The translations under genes and the position numbers were made by a program. Positions 1 to 8,847 of a stretch of DNA of 64,000 nt are shown here, one piece after another (position 1 is the first letter of the stretch; the number at the start of each line of letters is the position of its first letter). The stretch lies in contig CAWIOM010000004.1 in NCBI GenBank assembly GCA_963837735.1, positions 124,001 through 188,000 on the forward strand, given 5' to 3'. Origin of the DNA: VRUE01 sp963837735 (GTDB lineage: Bacteria; Actinomycetota; Thermoleophilia; Solirubrobacterales; 70-9). Below the pieces are notes generated by a model. It had not been told where the DNA came from. It worked only from the letters and a program-made list of their open reading frames with translations, and made no database searches.

Positions 1-411
1 GCAGCCGAGCAGGAGGCCGGTGAGCGCGAAGTGGCCCAGGTGGTTGGTTCCGAGCTGCGACTCGAAGCCATCGGCGGTCTCGTGTCGCGGCGAGCCCATC
101 ACCCCGGCGTTGTTGAGGAGAATGTCCAGCCCCCCGTGGTCGGCGGCGTAACCGTCGGCGAAGGCCCGGACGGAGTCGAGCGAGGCGAGGTCGAGCTGCC
201 TCAGGTCGAGCGCCGCGCCCGGCACCGCGGCCGCGATCTGAGCGGTCGCCCGCTCACCCTTGGCGGTATTTCGGCAGGCGAGCACAACCGTCGACCCGGC
301 CCGCGCCAGCTCCGTCGCGGCGGCCAGGCCGAGGCCGCTGTTGGCCCCGGTGACCACGGCGACCCGCCCGTCCTGGGAGGGAATGTCGGTCGCCGTCCAC
401 ATTTCGCTCAT
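1..411 (-). CDS. SDR family oxidoreductase (3' end beyond the window)
   Basis: This is the N-terminal 137 residues of a short-chain dehydrogenase/reductase of the retinol-dehydrogenase/WW-oxidoreductase-like type. The Rossmann motif TGANSGLG lies near residue 20 and LLNNAGVM near residue 100. The catalytic Tyr-x-x-x-Lys would lie beyond the window edge. The ATG at 411 is preceded by no in-frame alternative that suits the family start. The neighbouring membrane protein is divergent, with 30 bases between the two starts, so the promoters must overlap or lie inside the genes. The substrate cannot be predicted. Confidence 0.85.
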   Translation of the reverse strand, partial: MSEMWTATDIPSQDGRVAVVTGANSGLGLAAATELARAGSTVVLACRNTAKGERATAQIAAAVPGAALDLRQLDLASLDSVRAFADGYAADHGGLDILLNNAGVMGSPRHETADGFESQLGTNHLGHFALTGLLLGC

Positions 412-441
412 GCCGCCCTCCGTTCGCGTAACTTTCAGACT

Positions 442-717
442 ATGGGTTGCCTCGTCGTCCTCTTCGCGCTGATCTCGCCGCGGCTGGCGATCTTCCTGCT
501 CTTCCTCTTCAGCGACCTACTCGCCAACGCCTATGAGAGCTGGGTCGTCCCGCTCCTCGGCTTCTTTCTCCTGCCCTGGACGACCCTCGCCTACGCCGTG
601 ATGTGGGATGTCGGCAGCCACGGGGTGAAGGGGTTCGAGTGGTTCATCGTCATCCTCGCGTTCCTCTTCGACCTCGCTTCCTGGGCAGAGGGCCACAGGG
701 AACGACGCGCCGCCTGA
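442..717 (+). CDS. Small hydrophobic membrane protein
   Basis: This is a 91-residue protein made mostly of hydrophobic segments: about residues 3-25, 33-54 and 64-82, with a charged tail ending HRERRAA. I recognise no family and no catalytic motif. The ATG at 442 is chosen because hydrophobic coding begins exactly there; the open frame upstream is antisense to the SDR gene. It is divergent from the SDR gene and convergent with the DUF6812 gene. A small integral membrane protein of unknown role is all that can be said. Confidence 0.6.
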   Translation: MGCLVVLFALISPRLAIFLLFLFSDLLANAYESWVVPLLGFFLLPWTTLAYAVMWDVGSHGVKGFEWFIVILAFLFDLASWAEGHRERRAA

Positions 718-723
718 CGGCGA

Positions 724-984
724 CTAGGCCACCTCTTCGATCGGGAAGGCGAGGAGGACGTGGTGCTTGTTGACGACGATGAAGTCGCGGCGAACCACGT
801 CTCCTCCTTCGAGCGGCCAGATTTCGACGCCGACGACCGGAATGAAATCGACGTCAGGGCGGTTGAGCGAGTCCGAGAAGCGGCTCTGGTAGCCCTCGGG
901 CGGGAGCGTGACATTGCCGACGATCCGGTGCCGCTCGGTTTCGAACTGGACCCGTTCGACACGCCGCTCGATGTGGTCTCCCAT
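724..984 (-). CDS. DUF6812-like small conserved protein
   Basis: This small soluble protein (about 86 residues) resembles the family I know as DUF6812. It opens with an amphipathic stretch (VERVQFETERHRIVGNVTLP), has a central PDVDFIPVVGVEIW segment and ends with HHVLLAFPIEEVA. Function is unknown. I favour the ATG at 984 (MGDHIERR); frames from 993 or 996 are also open. Just upstream, at 1001-1014, is a motif that also occurs in front of the peroxiredoxin gene at 6.7 kb, so the two genes may share a regulator. That link is inference. Confidence 0.65.
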   Translation of the reverse strand: MGDHIERRVERVQFETERHRIVGNVTLPPEGYQSRFSDSLNRPDVDFIPVVGVEIWPLEGGDVVRRDFIVVNKHHVLLAFPIEEVA

Positions 985-1000
985 GCCCTCCATCAATTTG

Positions 1001-1014
1001 TCCTATTCGGAGTT
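1001..1014 (-). promoter_or_regulatory. Possible operator shared with the peroxiredoxin gene
   Basis: On the minus strand this reads AAACTCCGAATAGG, about 17 bases upstream of the DUF6812 start. The peroxiredoxin upstream region at 6775-6788 carries a nearly identical word (AAACTCCGATAGG with one base fewer). Both contain an imperfect inverted repeat around the middle (TCC...GGA), which is the form of a dimeric regulator site. No regulator gene is visible nearby. Confidence 0.3.
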
Positions 1015-1158
1015 TCCAATGATGTACAGGACGGACAAACAACAGCGTGGATAGTTTTGAATCAATCGCCCGGAAGCAGCTCGCGGGCCGCCGAAGACTT
1101 TCCCGGATCATTCCACGCCGGAATTCAGCGGGCATGGACGGTTGGCACGGGGCACCGC

Positions 1159-2187
1159 TCAACGGACGAAGACCAGCTTGGTGAAGCGCTCGAGCAGGGC
1201 GTCGGCGGCCGCGTCGAAGGCCACCGTCGAGATGACCGGCTCGACGTCGAGGGACCCGCGGGCAAGCATCTCGAGGACGGCGGGCGCGTCACGACGGGCG
1301 TGGACCCGCCCCGTGTGGAACGTCGCGCCCATCACGTAGAGGTTGAGGAGCGGGAACGGCGGCACCGTCTCGGGGTCGAAATAGATGCCGGTGCTCGTGC
1401 AGACGCCGTCGCGGTCGAGGCTGCCCAGGGCCAGCGCCAGGCCGTCGCGGCTGGCGGAAGCGTCGACGGCGATCGGGTAGCGGTGCTCGAGCCTCTCCGG
1501 GAAGTGGTCGAGCGTTTCCGCCCCGTAGGCCTCGGCGATCTCGCGGCGAGCGGGGTCCTCGTCGGCGTAGAGGACGCCCTCGGCGCCGAGCGCCAGGGCC
1601 TGCGCCACGGCCAGCAGCCCGATCGACCCGGGCCCCGCCCCGCCACAGACCAGGACAGGCGCTCCCGGGCGGGCGCTCAGATGGGGGCCGACGGTCCGGT
1701 AAGCGTCGGTGATGTTGTCCGAGGCGGAGGCCGCAAGCTCCGGCGCCAGGCCCTCGGGGACTGGGATCAGCATCGCGTCGGCGAAAGGCACGCGCACCTT
1801 GTCGGAGAGGAACCCGCCCCATCGCGTGCCCTCTTCCCCGAACCCGAATCCGTAAGTCTGCGCGGGCGGCAGCGCCTCGCAGTTGGCGGTTCTGCCCTGC
1901 TGGCAGGCGACGCAGGTGCCGCAACTGATCTGGAACGGGACCAGAACCCGATCGCCGGGCCGTGCCCCCTGCACCCCGTCGCCGACCTCGAGCACCTCCG
2001 CGACGCCCTCGTGGCCGAGTTGGAAGGGCGGTGGAAACGGTGACGCGCCGGAGACGATGAACGCGTCCAGGTCGCAGGTGGCCACCGCCAGGTGGCGAAC
2101 GATCGCCTCGCCCTCGCCGGCGAGCTTGGGCTCCTCCACGTCGCGCCACTCCAATTGCCCGGGACCCGCGTAGAGGAGGGCGCGCAT
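1159..2187 (-). CDS. Zinc-dependent alcohol dehydrogenase-like oxidoreductase
   Basis: This is a medium-chain dehydrogenase/reductase of 342 residues. Near the N-terminus ATCDLDAF supplies the catalytic-zinc Cys, and LGHEGVAEV the GHE motif. The four structural-zinc cysteines lie in CGTCVACQQGRTANC. The nucleotide-binding CGGAGPGSIG is in the middle. It would oxidise an alcohol or threonine-like substrate with NAD(P)+; the substrate is not predictable. The ATG at 2187 fits the family N-terminus (MRALLYAG); the open frame runs back into the tRNA region. It is downstream of, and in the same direction as, tRNA-Pro. Confidence 0.88.
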   Translation of the reverse strand: MRALLYAGPGQLEWRDVEEPKLAGEGEAIVRHLAVATCDLDAFIVSGASPFPPPFQLGHEGVAEVLEVGDGVQGARPGDRVLVPFQISCGTCVACQQGRTANCEALPPAQTYGFGFGEEGTRWGGFLSDKVRVPFADAMLIPVPEGLAPELAASASDNITDAYRTVGPHLSARPGAPVLVCGGAGPGSIGLLAVAQALALGAEGVLYADEDPARREIAEAYGAETLDHFPERLEHRYPIAVDASASRDGLALALGSLDRDGVCTSTGIYFDPETVPPFPLLNLYVMGATFHTGRVHARRDAPAVLEMLARGSLDVEPVISTVAFDAAADALLERFTKLVFVR

Positions 2188-2238
2188 GGCCGCCACACTA
2201 CCCGTCGCCAGGCCGGCCCCTCCGGGGCGGGCTCGCAA

Positions 2239-2312
2239 TCGGGGTGCCCGGATTCGAACCGGGGACCTCCGCCACCCAAAGGCGGCGCGCTACCAGGCTG
2301 CGCCACACCCCG
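2239..2312 (-). tRNA. trnP: tRNA-Pro (anticodon TGG)
   Basis: Read on the minus strand, this 74-base segment folds into a full cloverleaf. The acceptor stem is CGGGGTG/CACCCCG with the C1-G72 pair typical of bacterial tRNA-Pro. The anticodon stem CCGCC/GGCGG encloses TTTGGGT, giving anticodon TGG, which reads CCA. The T arm contains GGTTCGAATCC. The discriminator base is A, and CCA is not encoded in the DNA. This fits the presence of a CCA-adding enzyme gene at 40-41 kb. Confidence 0.97.
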
Positions 2313-2394
2313 AGGCGCCCAGTGTATGGCGGCCGGGAGGAGAAGCGGGGGCGCGCCCGCGTCCGACGTGTTTCAACCGCTAGGTTTCGCCGCG

Positions 2395-3690
2395 ATGGCC
2401 GACGTCCGCCCGATCAACGCTCTCCACTACGACCTCGACGTCGTCGGGTCGCTCGGCGACGTCGCGGCGCCGCCCTACGACGTGATCGATCTCGAGCAGC
2501 GCGCGGCGCTGCTCGAGCGCTCGCCCCACAACGCGGTCGCCATCGACCTGCCCAAGCCGTACGGCCAGGCCGGGCCCCAGGAAACCGAGGGCGACCCCTA
2601 CGAGGCCGCCGCCGCGACAATCGACTCCTGGCGCCGGGCGGGCGCCCTTCTCGACGACCCTGAGCCGGCGATCTGGGCGATGACTCAGGACTACACGGGC
2701 CCCGACGGCGAGAGCCGCACCCGCCACGGGATTCTCTGCCGGGTTCGGGTCGAGGACTTCTCCGCCGGCCAGGTCCTCCCCCACGAGCGCACCCTTCCCG
2801 GCCCCAAGAAGGACCGCCTCGACCTGACCCGGGCGACGCGGCATAACCTCTCGCCGATCTTCTCGCTGAGCACCGAGGACCCGTGGCCGCTGGTCGAGCC
2901 GGCGATCGACCCCGACGAGCCCTGGGGAGAGGCGACCGAGGGCGGGGTCCTGACCAGGGTCTGGCGGGTCGGCGACCCGGAGGTGCTCGCCGCGGTGACC
3001 GAGCTGCTGGGCGGCGCGCAGCTGCTGATCGCCGACGGCCACCACCGCTACGAGACCGCGATCGCCTACCGCGACGAGGTCGGCGGCGACGACGCCGAGG
3101 CCCCCCACAACTTCACCCTGATGGCGCTGACCGGCCTCGCCGACCCCGGACTCACCGTCTTCCCGACCCACCGGCTCCTCTCCGGCTTCGCCGCCGACCC
3201 CGAGCGCCAGGCGAAGCTGGGCGCCGGGCTGCGCGAGCTCTTCGACGCGGAGGAGGTCGCCCTCGACGCCCTCGACCCGCTCGGCGTCGACGGCGTCGGG
3301 GTCTTCGGCCTCTATGACTCTCACCACAAGAAGGCCTTCCGCCTGCGGCTCAAGGATTCCGCCGTCGAGGCGCTGGACGAGCAGCTCGCCGGCAAGCCCG
3401 AGGCCTTCCGCCGTCTCGACGCCGCGATCCTCGAGACCCTGGTGCTCAGGGGAATCGCCGGGATGAGCGAGGAGGACATCCTCGCCAAGCGCGGGATCGG
3501 CTACTCGAAGAGCGTCGAGGACTCGCTGGCCCTGCTCGAGGAAGGGGCCTACGACGTCGCCTTCATCCTCCGCCCGATCCCGGTCGACCAGGTGCGGGCG
3601 ATCTGCGAAAGCGACGAGAACATGCCGCCGAAGTCGACCTACTTCTACCCGAAGGTGCTGACCGGGCTGGTCTTCAACCCGGTCGGCTGA
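2395..3690 (+). CDS. DUF1015 family protein
   Basis: This 431-residue protein belongs to the widespread but functionally undefined DUF1015 family. The family hallmark DGHHRYETAIAYRDE is present near residue 217. The N-terminal LGDVAAPPYDVID and the mid-protein VLPHERTLPGPKKDR are also characteristic. The length is normal. The ATG at 2395 fits the usual family start (MADVRPI). It begins the run DUF1015, corrinoid adenosyltransferase, OsmC, SDR, Nudix, all co-directional with gaps under 20 bases, probably one operon. No function should be inferred from the cobalamin neighbour alone. Confidence 0.9.
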   Translation: MADVRPINALHYDLDVVGSLGDVAAPPYDVIDLEQRAALLERSPHNAVAIDLPKPYGQAGPQETEGDPYEAAAATIDSWRRAGALLDDPEPAIWAMTQDYTGPDGESRTRHGILCRVRVEDFSAGQVLPHERTLPGPKKDRLDLTRATRHNLSPIFSLSTEDPWPLVEPAIDPDEPWGEATEGGVLTRVWRVGDPEVLAAVTELLGGAQLLIADGHHRYETAIAYRDEVGGDDAEAPHNFTLMALTGLADPGLTVFPTHRLLSGFAADPERQAKLGAGLRELFDAEEVALDALDPLGVDGVGVFGLYDSHHKKAFRLRLKDSAVEALDEQLAGKPEAFRRLDAAILETLVLRGIAGMSEEDILAKRGIGYSKSVEDSLALLEEGAYDVAFILRPIPVDQVRAICESDENMPPKSTYFYPKVLTGLVFNPVG

Positions 3691-3708
3691 CCGGCGTAGG
3701 ATCAGGCC

Positions 3709-4278
3709 GTGGTCAAGATCTACACCAGAAAGGGCGACGACGGCTCGACCTCTCTCTGGTACGGCGGCCGCGTCCCAAAGCACCACGGCCGCACCGACGC
3801 CTACGGATCGCTGGACGAGGCCTGCTCGCAGCTCGGGGTCGCCCGCGCCCTCTGCCGCGAGGCGGGCGAGGGGGAACTGGCCGCCGACATCCTCCGCCTT
3901 CAGGACGACCTCTTCGTCGCCGGCGCCGAGCTGGCGACCGCGCCCGAGGCGGCCGAGCGGCTCGAAGACGGGATCAGCCGCACGACCGACGAGATGGTCG
4001 CCTGGGTCGAGGGGCGGATCGACCTCTACATGGGCCAGGTCGAGCTGCCGCCCAAGTTCGTTATCCCCGGCGGCACCCCGCTCTCGGCCCACCTCGACGT
4101 CGCCCGCACCGTGATCCGCCGCGCCGAGCGCCGGCTGACGGCCCTGGCCGAGGCGGGCGAGCTCGCCGGCGAGACCGTGATCCGACTCGTCAACCGTGCC
4201 TCCGACCTCGCCTACGCGATGGCCCGCTACGCCGACGTCGACGACCCGGCCCTGTTCGAGGGCCGCGACCGGGGCTGA
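3709..4278 (+). CDS. PduO-type cob(I)alamin adenosyltransferase
   Basis: This ATP:corrinoid adenosyltransferase makes adenosylcobalamin from cob(I)alamin and ATP. It has the PduO N-terminal ATP-binding motif TRKGDDGSTSLW, the central FVIPGGTPLSAHLDVART with RRAERRL, and the C-terminal VNRASDLAYAMARYAD, in 189 residues, normal for the family. The start is GTG at 3709, 18 bases after the DUF1015 stop. No cobalamin riboswitch is visible in front of it. The cofactor would serve B12-dependent mutases elsewhere in the genome, which is inference. Confidence 0.93.
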   Translation: MVKIYTRKGDDGSTSLWYGGRVPKHHGRTDAYGSLDEACSQLGVARALCREAGEGELAADILRLQDDLFVAGAELATAPEAAERLEDGISRTTDEMVAWVEGRIDLYMGQVELPPKFVIPGGTPLSAHLDVARTVIRRAERRLTALAEAGELAGETVIRLVNRASDLAYAMARYADVDDPALFEGRDRG

Positions 4279-4283
4279 CCGCG

Positions 4284-4682
4284 TTGAAGGTCCTCGCCCG
4301 CCGGCTCCAGGGCTTCGCCCACGAGATCGACATCGAGGGCGGGCACACGATCGTCGTCGACGAGCCGCCCGACTTCGGCGGGACCGACACCGGCCCCTCC
4401 CCGGGCCGCCTGCTCGCCGCCAGCCTCGCCGCCTGCACGGCGGTGACGATGGAGATGTACGCCGAGCGCAAGGGCTGGGACGTCGGCCCACTCGAGGTCG
4501 AGGTCGATGCCACCTACGACGACCACATCCCGCGCTCGTTCGACCTCACGGTGCGGCTGCCGGCCGACCTCGACGACGAGCAGCGCAGGCGGCTGCTCGT
4601 CATCGCCTCGAAGTGCCCGGTCCACAGGGCGCTGACCGGCGAGACGACGGTGACGATCTCCGACCGCGTGGAGGTCCTCTAG
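4284..4682 (+). CDS. OsmC family peroxidase-like protein
   Basis: This 132-residue protein is of the OsmC/Ohr fold. The two conserved redox cysteines are visible at C51 (LAACTAVTMEMYAERKGW) and C111 (ASKCPVHRAL), so thiol-dependent hydroperoxide reduction is plausible. It is closer to the YhfA-like OsmC branch than to Ohr, judging by the CPVHRAL segment. The start is TTG at 4284, five bases after the upstream stop. The stop touches the ATG of the next SDR gene. It is probably translated from the same operon mRNA. Confidence 0.9.
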   Translation: MKVLARRLQGFAHEIDIEGGHTIVVDEPPDFGGTDTGPSPGRLLAASLAACTAVTMEMYAERKGWDVGPLEVEVDATYDDHIPRSFDLTVRLPADLDDEQRRRLLVIASKCPVHRALTGETTVTISDRVEVL

Positions 4683-5495
4683 ATGGACCTCGGCCTCGGC
4701 GGGCGGACCTGCGTGGTGACCGGAGCCAGTCGCGGCATCGGCCGCGAGACGGCGAAGCTGCTCTGTGCCGAGGGCGCCAACGTGTTGCTCATCGCCCGCA
4801 ACGAGGGACCCCTGGTCGAGGCCACGGAGGAGGTCGGCGCCGCCGGCGCCAGGTCCGGAGGCAGGGCCGCCCATGCGGCGCTCGACATCACCCGCGAGGA
4901 GGCGGCGGATCACGTCCTCGCCGCAGCCGAGCAGGACTTCGGCACCCTCGACGTGGTCGTCAACAACGCCGGCGCCGCCGCCTGGCGCGACCTCGACGAG
5001 GTCACCGACGACGAGTGGCGGGCGGCGTATGAGCTCAACGTGATCGCGCCGCTGCGGTTGATGCGGGCCGCGATCCCGGCGATGGAGGAGCGCGGCTGGG
5101 GCCGCGTCGTCAATGTCTGCTCGACCGCCGCCAAGCGGCCCTCGGCGGCGATGCCCGAGTACTCGGTGGCGAAGGCGGCCGAGCTCTCGCTCTCGCGGCT
5201 GTTCGCCGACCGCCACGCGCGGAGCGGCGTGCTGGTCAACGCGATCTGCCCCGGCCCGGTCGAATCGGAGATGTGGATGGAGCCGGGCGGCCTGCTCGAC
5301 CAATCGGCCGAGATGTCGGGCGCCTCGAGCCGGGAGGAGGCGCTTGCCGCCGCGGGGTCGAAGCGGCCGATCGGGCGCCTCGCCCAGGTCGGCGAGATCG
5401 CCGCGGCTATCGCCTTCCTCTGCTCCGAGCGCGCGTCCTACGTCAGCGGCGCCGCCTGGTCGGTCGACGGCGGCACCGTCCAGGTGATCATCTGA
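4683..5495 (+). CDS. SDR family oxidoreductase
   Basis: This is a 270-residue classical short-chain dehydrogenase. The cofactor motif TGASRGIG is at residues 13-20, VVNNAGAA in the middle, the catalytic Ser in NVCSTAAK and the Tyr/Lys pair in YSVAKAAE. The C-terminus YVSGAAWSVDGGTVQ is typical of FabG-like enzymes. The ATG directly abuts the OsmC stop. The substrate is unknown; a beta-hydroxyacyl or alcohol substrate would be normal for the family. Confidence 0.92.
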   Translation: MDLGLGGRTCVVTGASRGIGRETAKLLCAEGANVLLIARNEGPLVEATEEVGAAGARSGGRAAHAALDITREEAADHVLAAAEQDFGTLDVVVNNAGAAAWRDLDEVTDDEWRAAYELNVIAPLRLMRAAIPAMEERGWGRVVNVCSTAAKRPSAAMPEYSVAKAAELSLSRLFADRHARSGVLVNAICPGPVESEMWMEPGGLLDQSAEMSGASSREEALAAAGSKRPIGRLAQVGEIAAAIAFLCSERASYVSGAAWSVDGGTVQVII

Positions 5496-6052
5496 GCCTC
5501 TCCGAGCGCCTCCTGACACCGGAGGAGGCGCTGGCACTGGAGACGCGCGGGCGCACCGACGCAGCCGTGCTCCTGCCGCTCTTCGGCTGGCCCGAGAGGC
5601 CGGGCCTGATCTTCACCGAGCGGCGCGCCGACCTGCGCCGCCACGCCGGCGAGGTGTCCTTCGCCGGGGGGCGCCGGGACGAGGGCGACGCCGACTTCGC
5701 GGCGACGGCCCTGCGCGAGGCCGAGGAGGAGATCGGCCTCGACCCGGCCTCCGTCGACCTCGCCGGCGCCCTCACGCCGACGACGACCTTCGCCACCGGC
5801 TACCGCATCTACTCCTTCGTCGGGCTGGTCCCCGACCCCGAGGACCTCGGTCTCGTGCCCAACCCGGACGAGGTCGAGACGGTGCTCGCCTACTCGCTCG
5901 AGGCGCTGCGAAAGGGCTACGCGATGCGGCGCATCGTCCGCCGCGGCGTCCCCCTCCACACCCCCACCTACGAGGTCGAGGGGCAGATGATCTGGGGGGC
6001 GACGGCGCGGATCCTCGGCGAGCTGCTCGAGCGGCTCGACCGGGACAACTAG
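5492..6052 (+). CDS. Nudix hydrolase, CoA pyrophosphatase-like
   Basis: This Nudix enzyme of about 186 residues has the UPF0035-type CoA diphosphatase signature, SFAGGRRDEGD followed by ALREAEEEIGL. It probably cleaves CoA or acyl-CoA to phosphopantetheine products. The start is uncertain. No ATG, GTG or TTG lies at the family N-terminus (LSLSERLLTPEEAL); a CTG at 5492 overlaps the SDR stop as CTGA, and I use that. The stop overlaps the convergent peroxiredoxin stop inside a shared CTAG (6049-6052). Confidence 0.83.
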   Translation: MSLSERLLTPEEALALETRGRTDAAVLLPLFGWPERPGLIFTERRADLRRHAGEVSFAGGRRDEGDADFAATALREAEEEIGLDPASVDLAGALTPTTTFATGYRIYSFVGLVPDPEDLGLVPNPDEVETVLAYSLEALRKGYAMRRIVRRGVPLHTPTYEVEGQMIWGATARILGELLERLDRDN

Positions 6053-6729
6053 GCGGTCCTGCTGACGACCTTTTCGGGCTGGGGAACGATGCGGATGTAA
6101 GGCCGCGGCTCTTCCCAACCGTCCGGATAGAGCTCCCTCGCCTGGTCGTTGCTGACCGAGCCGGAGATGATCACGTCGTCGCCCTGCTGCCAGTTGGCCG
6201 GCGTCGCGACTTTGTGCTCGGCCGTCAGCTGCAGGGAGTCGATCACCCGCAGAACCTCGTCGAAGTTGCGCCCGGCGGTCATCGGGTAGACGAGGATCAG
6301 TTTGATCTTCTTGTCCGGTCCGATCACGAAGACGTTGCGGACGGTCTGGTTGTCGGCGGGCGTGCGGTCGGCGGCGTCGCCGGAGACGTCGGCGGGCAGC
6401 ATCCCGTAGAGCTTCGAGATGTGGAAGTCGGCATCGCTGATGATCGGGTAGTTGGGCGCGGTCCCTTGGGTCGCCTCGATGTCCTCCGCCCACTGCTCGT
6501 GTTTGTCGAGCGGGTCGACCGAGAGGCCGATCACCTTCACGTCGCGCTTCGCGAACTCGGGCTCGATGCTCGCCATGTAGCCAAGCTCGGTCGTGCAGAC
6601 CGGCGTGAAGTCCTTCGGGTGTGAGAACAGCACCGCCCAGGAATCGCCGATCCAATCGTGGAAGTCGATCGGGCCCTCGGTCGTGCTGGCCTCGAAATCC
6701 GGCGCTGTGTCACCAAGTTGCAACGTCAT
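6049..6729 (-). CDS. 1-Cys peroxiredoxin (Prx6 type)
   Basis: This is a 226-residue alkyl hydroperoxide/H2O2 reductase. The peroxidatic cysteine is C45 in DFTPVCTTELG. No second cysteine is present anywhere in the protein, so it is a 1-Cys enzyme that needs an external thiol. The C-terminal Prx6-type domain (GDDVIISGSVSNDQA and PYIRIVPQPEKV) confirms the subfamily. It is transcribed alone and has its own AT-richer upstream region with a candidate operator. The start is the ATG at 6729. Confidence 0.94.
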   Translation of the reverse strand: MTLQLGDTAPDFEASTTEGPIDFHDWIGDSWAVLFSHPKDFTPVCTTELGYMASIEPEFAKRDVKVIGLSVDPLDKHEQWAEDIEATQGTAPNYPIISDADFHISKLYGMLPADVSGDAADRTPADNQTVRNVFVIGPDKKIKLILVYPMTAGRNFDEVLRVIDSLQLTAEHKVATPANWQQGDDVIISGSVSNDQARELYPDGWEEPRPYIRIVPQPEKVVSRTA

Positions 6730-6771
6730 CGGACCGCCCCTTTCAAAGTCGCGCTCGGGAGATTTACCTGA

Positions 6772-6802
6772 ATTCCTATCGGAGTTTAGCTATATGGGTC
6801 AA
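6772..6802 (-). promoter_or_regulatory. Promoter/operator region of the peroxiredoxin gene
   Basis: On the minus strand, a TTGACC at 6802-6797 could be the -35 box. It is followed by an AT-rich stretch with CATATAGCTAAACTCC. Downstream of that, 6785-6772 reads ACTCCGATAGGAAT, an imperfect palindrome (five of seven half-site positions match). The same AAACTCCGA word occurs upstream of the DUF6812 gene at 1 kb. The form would suit a redox-responsive dimeric repressor, but no specific regulator is identified. Confidence 0.4.
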
Positions 6803-6812
6803 GCGGCGGCGA

Positions 6813-7304
6813 TCATGCGCTGGTGACGGCGAGAGTCGCGGCGACCATCGCCTCGATCCAGGCCTCCTCGCCGGGGGGGCCGGCGGTCGGCAACGCAATC
6901 GGGATCCGCCATCGGTGCGCCGCCCCTTCGACCGCCGCCGCTCCCCCTTCGAGCAGCGGCGCGGGCACCGATCCCGCCGCCTCGTAGACGAACCCCCGGA
7001 CCGGCGTGTCGACGAGCCGTTCGAGCAGGCGCTCGAGGCGCGAGCCGTGGATCGCCTCGAGCTGCTCGGGCTCTCCCTCGGCGGAGCCGAGCAGCCAGTG
7101 GACGACCGTGATGTCGCCGACCAGGTCGAGCACCGTCCCCGGGCGCTCGGGGTCCGCGAGCGCCGGCTCGATCCCGGCGGCCTCGATCTGCGCCAGGCCC
7201 TGCTCGCGGCGGCTCGTGCCGCGCACGGCCCAGCCCTCCCCGAGCAAGCGCTCCCCCAACTCCCGGCCGCGGCAGCCGCAGCCGACGATCAGCGCTCGGG
7301 CCAT
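6813..7304 (-). CDS. NAD(P)-binding Rossmann protein, short
   Basis: This 163-residue protein begins ALIVGCGCRGRELGERLL, a GxGxxG nucleotide-binding motif, and continues WAVRGTSRRE as in NAD-dependent epimerases. It is much shorter than a full epimerase and has no YxxxK, so it is probably only a binding or structural relative. The ATG at 7304 lies inside the end of the upstream membrane protein gene (16-base overlap), indicating translational coupling. Reading the frame further upstream gives only antisense to the thiolase. Confidence 0.75.
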   Translation of the reverse strand: MARALIVGCGCRGRELGERLLGEGWAVRGTSRREQGLAQIEAAGIEPALADPERPGTVLDLVGDITVVHWLLGSAEGEPEQLEAIHGSRLERLLERLVDTPVRGFVYEAAGSVPAPLLEGGAAAVEGAAHRWRIPIALPTAGPPGEEAWIEAMVAATLAVTSA

Positions 7305-7597
7305 TCGAGGCGGTCGATCTCCTCGGCCGCGACCTCGCGCCGCAGCTCGCTCTCGTCGAGGAGCCTGGCGCCGCGGCGCCGGCGCATCTCGTTCTGGGCC
7401 TCCACCATCTGACGCACGTCGTCGATTTCGTTTTCGGCTTCGACCTGCGGCGAGCGGGTCGGGTACCAGTCGACGAGGCCGGCGTCGCTGCCGCCGTAGA
7501 AGTGGCCGACGACGACGAGCACGCCGACCAAGAACAGGACGATGGCCACTGAGCCGAGGACGAAGACCACAGGACAAGGATAGAGCGCGGAGTTCAC
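7289..7597 (-). CDS. Small single-TM membrane protein
   Basis: This 102-residue protein has one strong hydrophobic segment at about residues 9-31 (VVFVLGSVAIVLFLVGVLVV). It is followed by a tail rich in Glu and Arg that could form a coiled coil (residues 50-102, VEAENEIDDVRQMVEAQNEM). I recognise no family. It overlaps the Rossmann protein gene by 16 bases and is divergent from the thiolase gene, with 31 bases between starts. The ATG at 7597 is the first start; an internal GTG would shorten it slightly. Confidence 0.6.
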   Translation of the reverse strand: MNSALYPCPVVFVLGSVAIVLFLVGVLVVVGHFYGGSDAGLVDWYPTRSPQVEAENEIDDVRQMVEAQNEMRRRRGARLLDESELRREVAAEEIDRLEWPER

Positions 7598-7628
7598 CCA
7601 TTTCTACCGCCCTGTTTAATCCCGGGCC

Positions 7629-8831
<1,203 letters not shown>

Positions 8832-8847
8832 GTAGCGTGGCGACGCG

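Noticed and set aside
3691..3708. A cobalamin riboswitch before the corrinoid adenosyltransferase
   Set aside because: The gap is 18 bases and has no B12-box. The gene is inside an operon.
2380..4491. A minus-strand open frame of about 700 codons opposite DUF1015 and the adenosyltransferase
   Set aside because: It is antisense to two well-supported genes and its composition is that of a GC-driven shadow frame.
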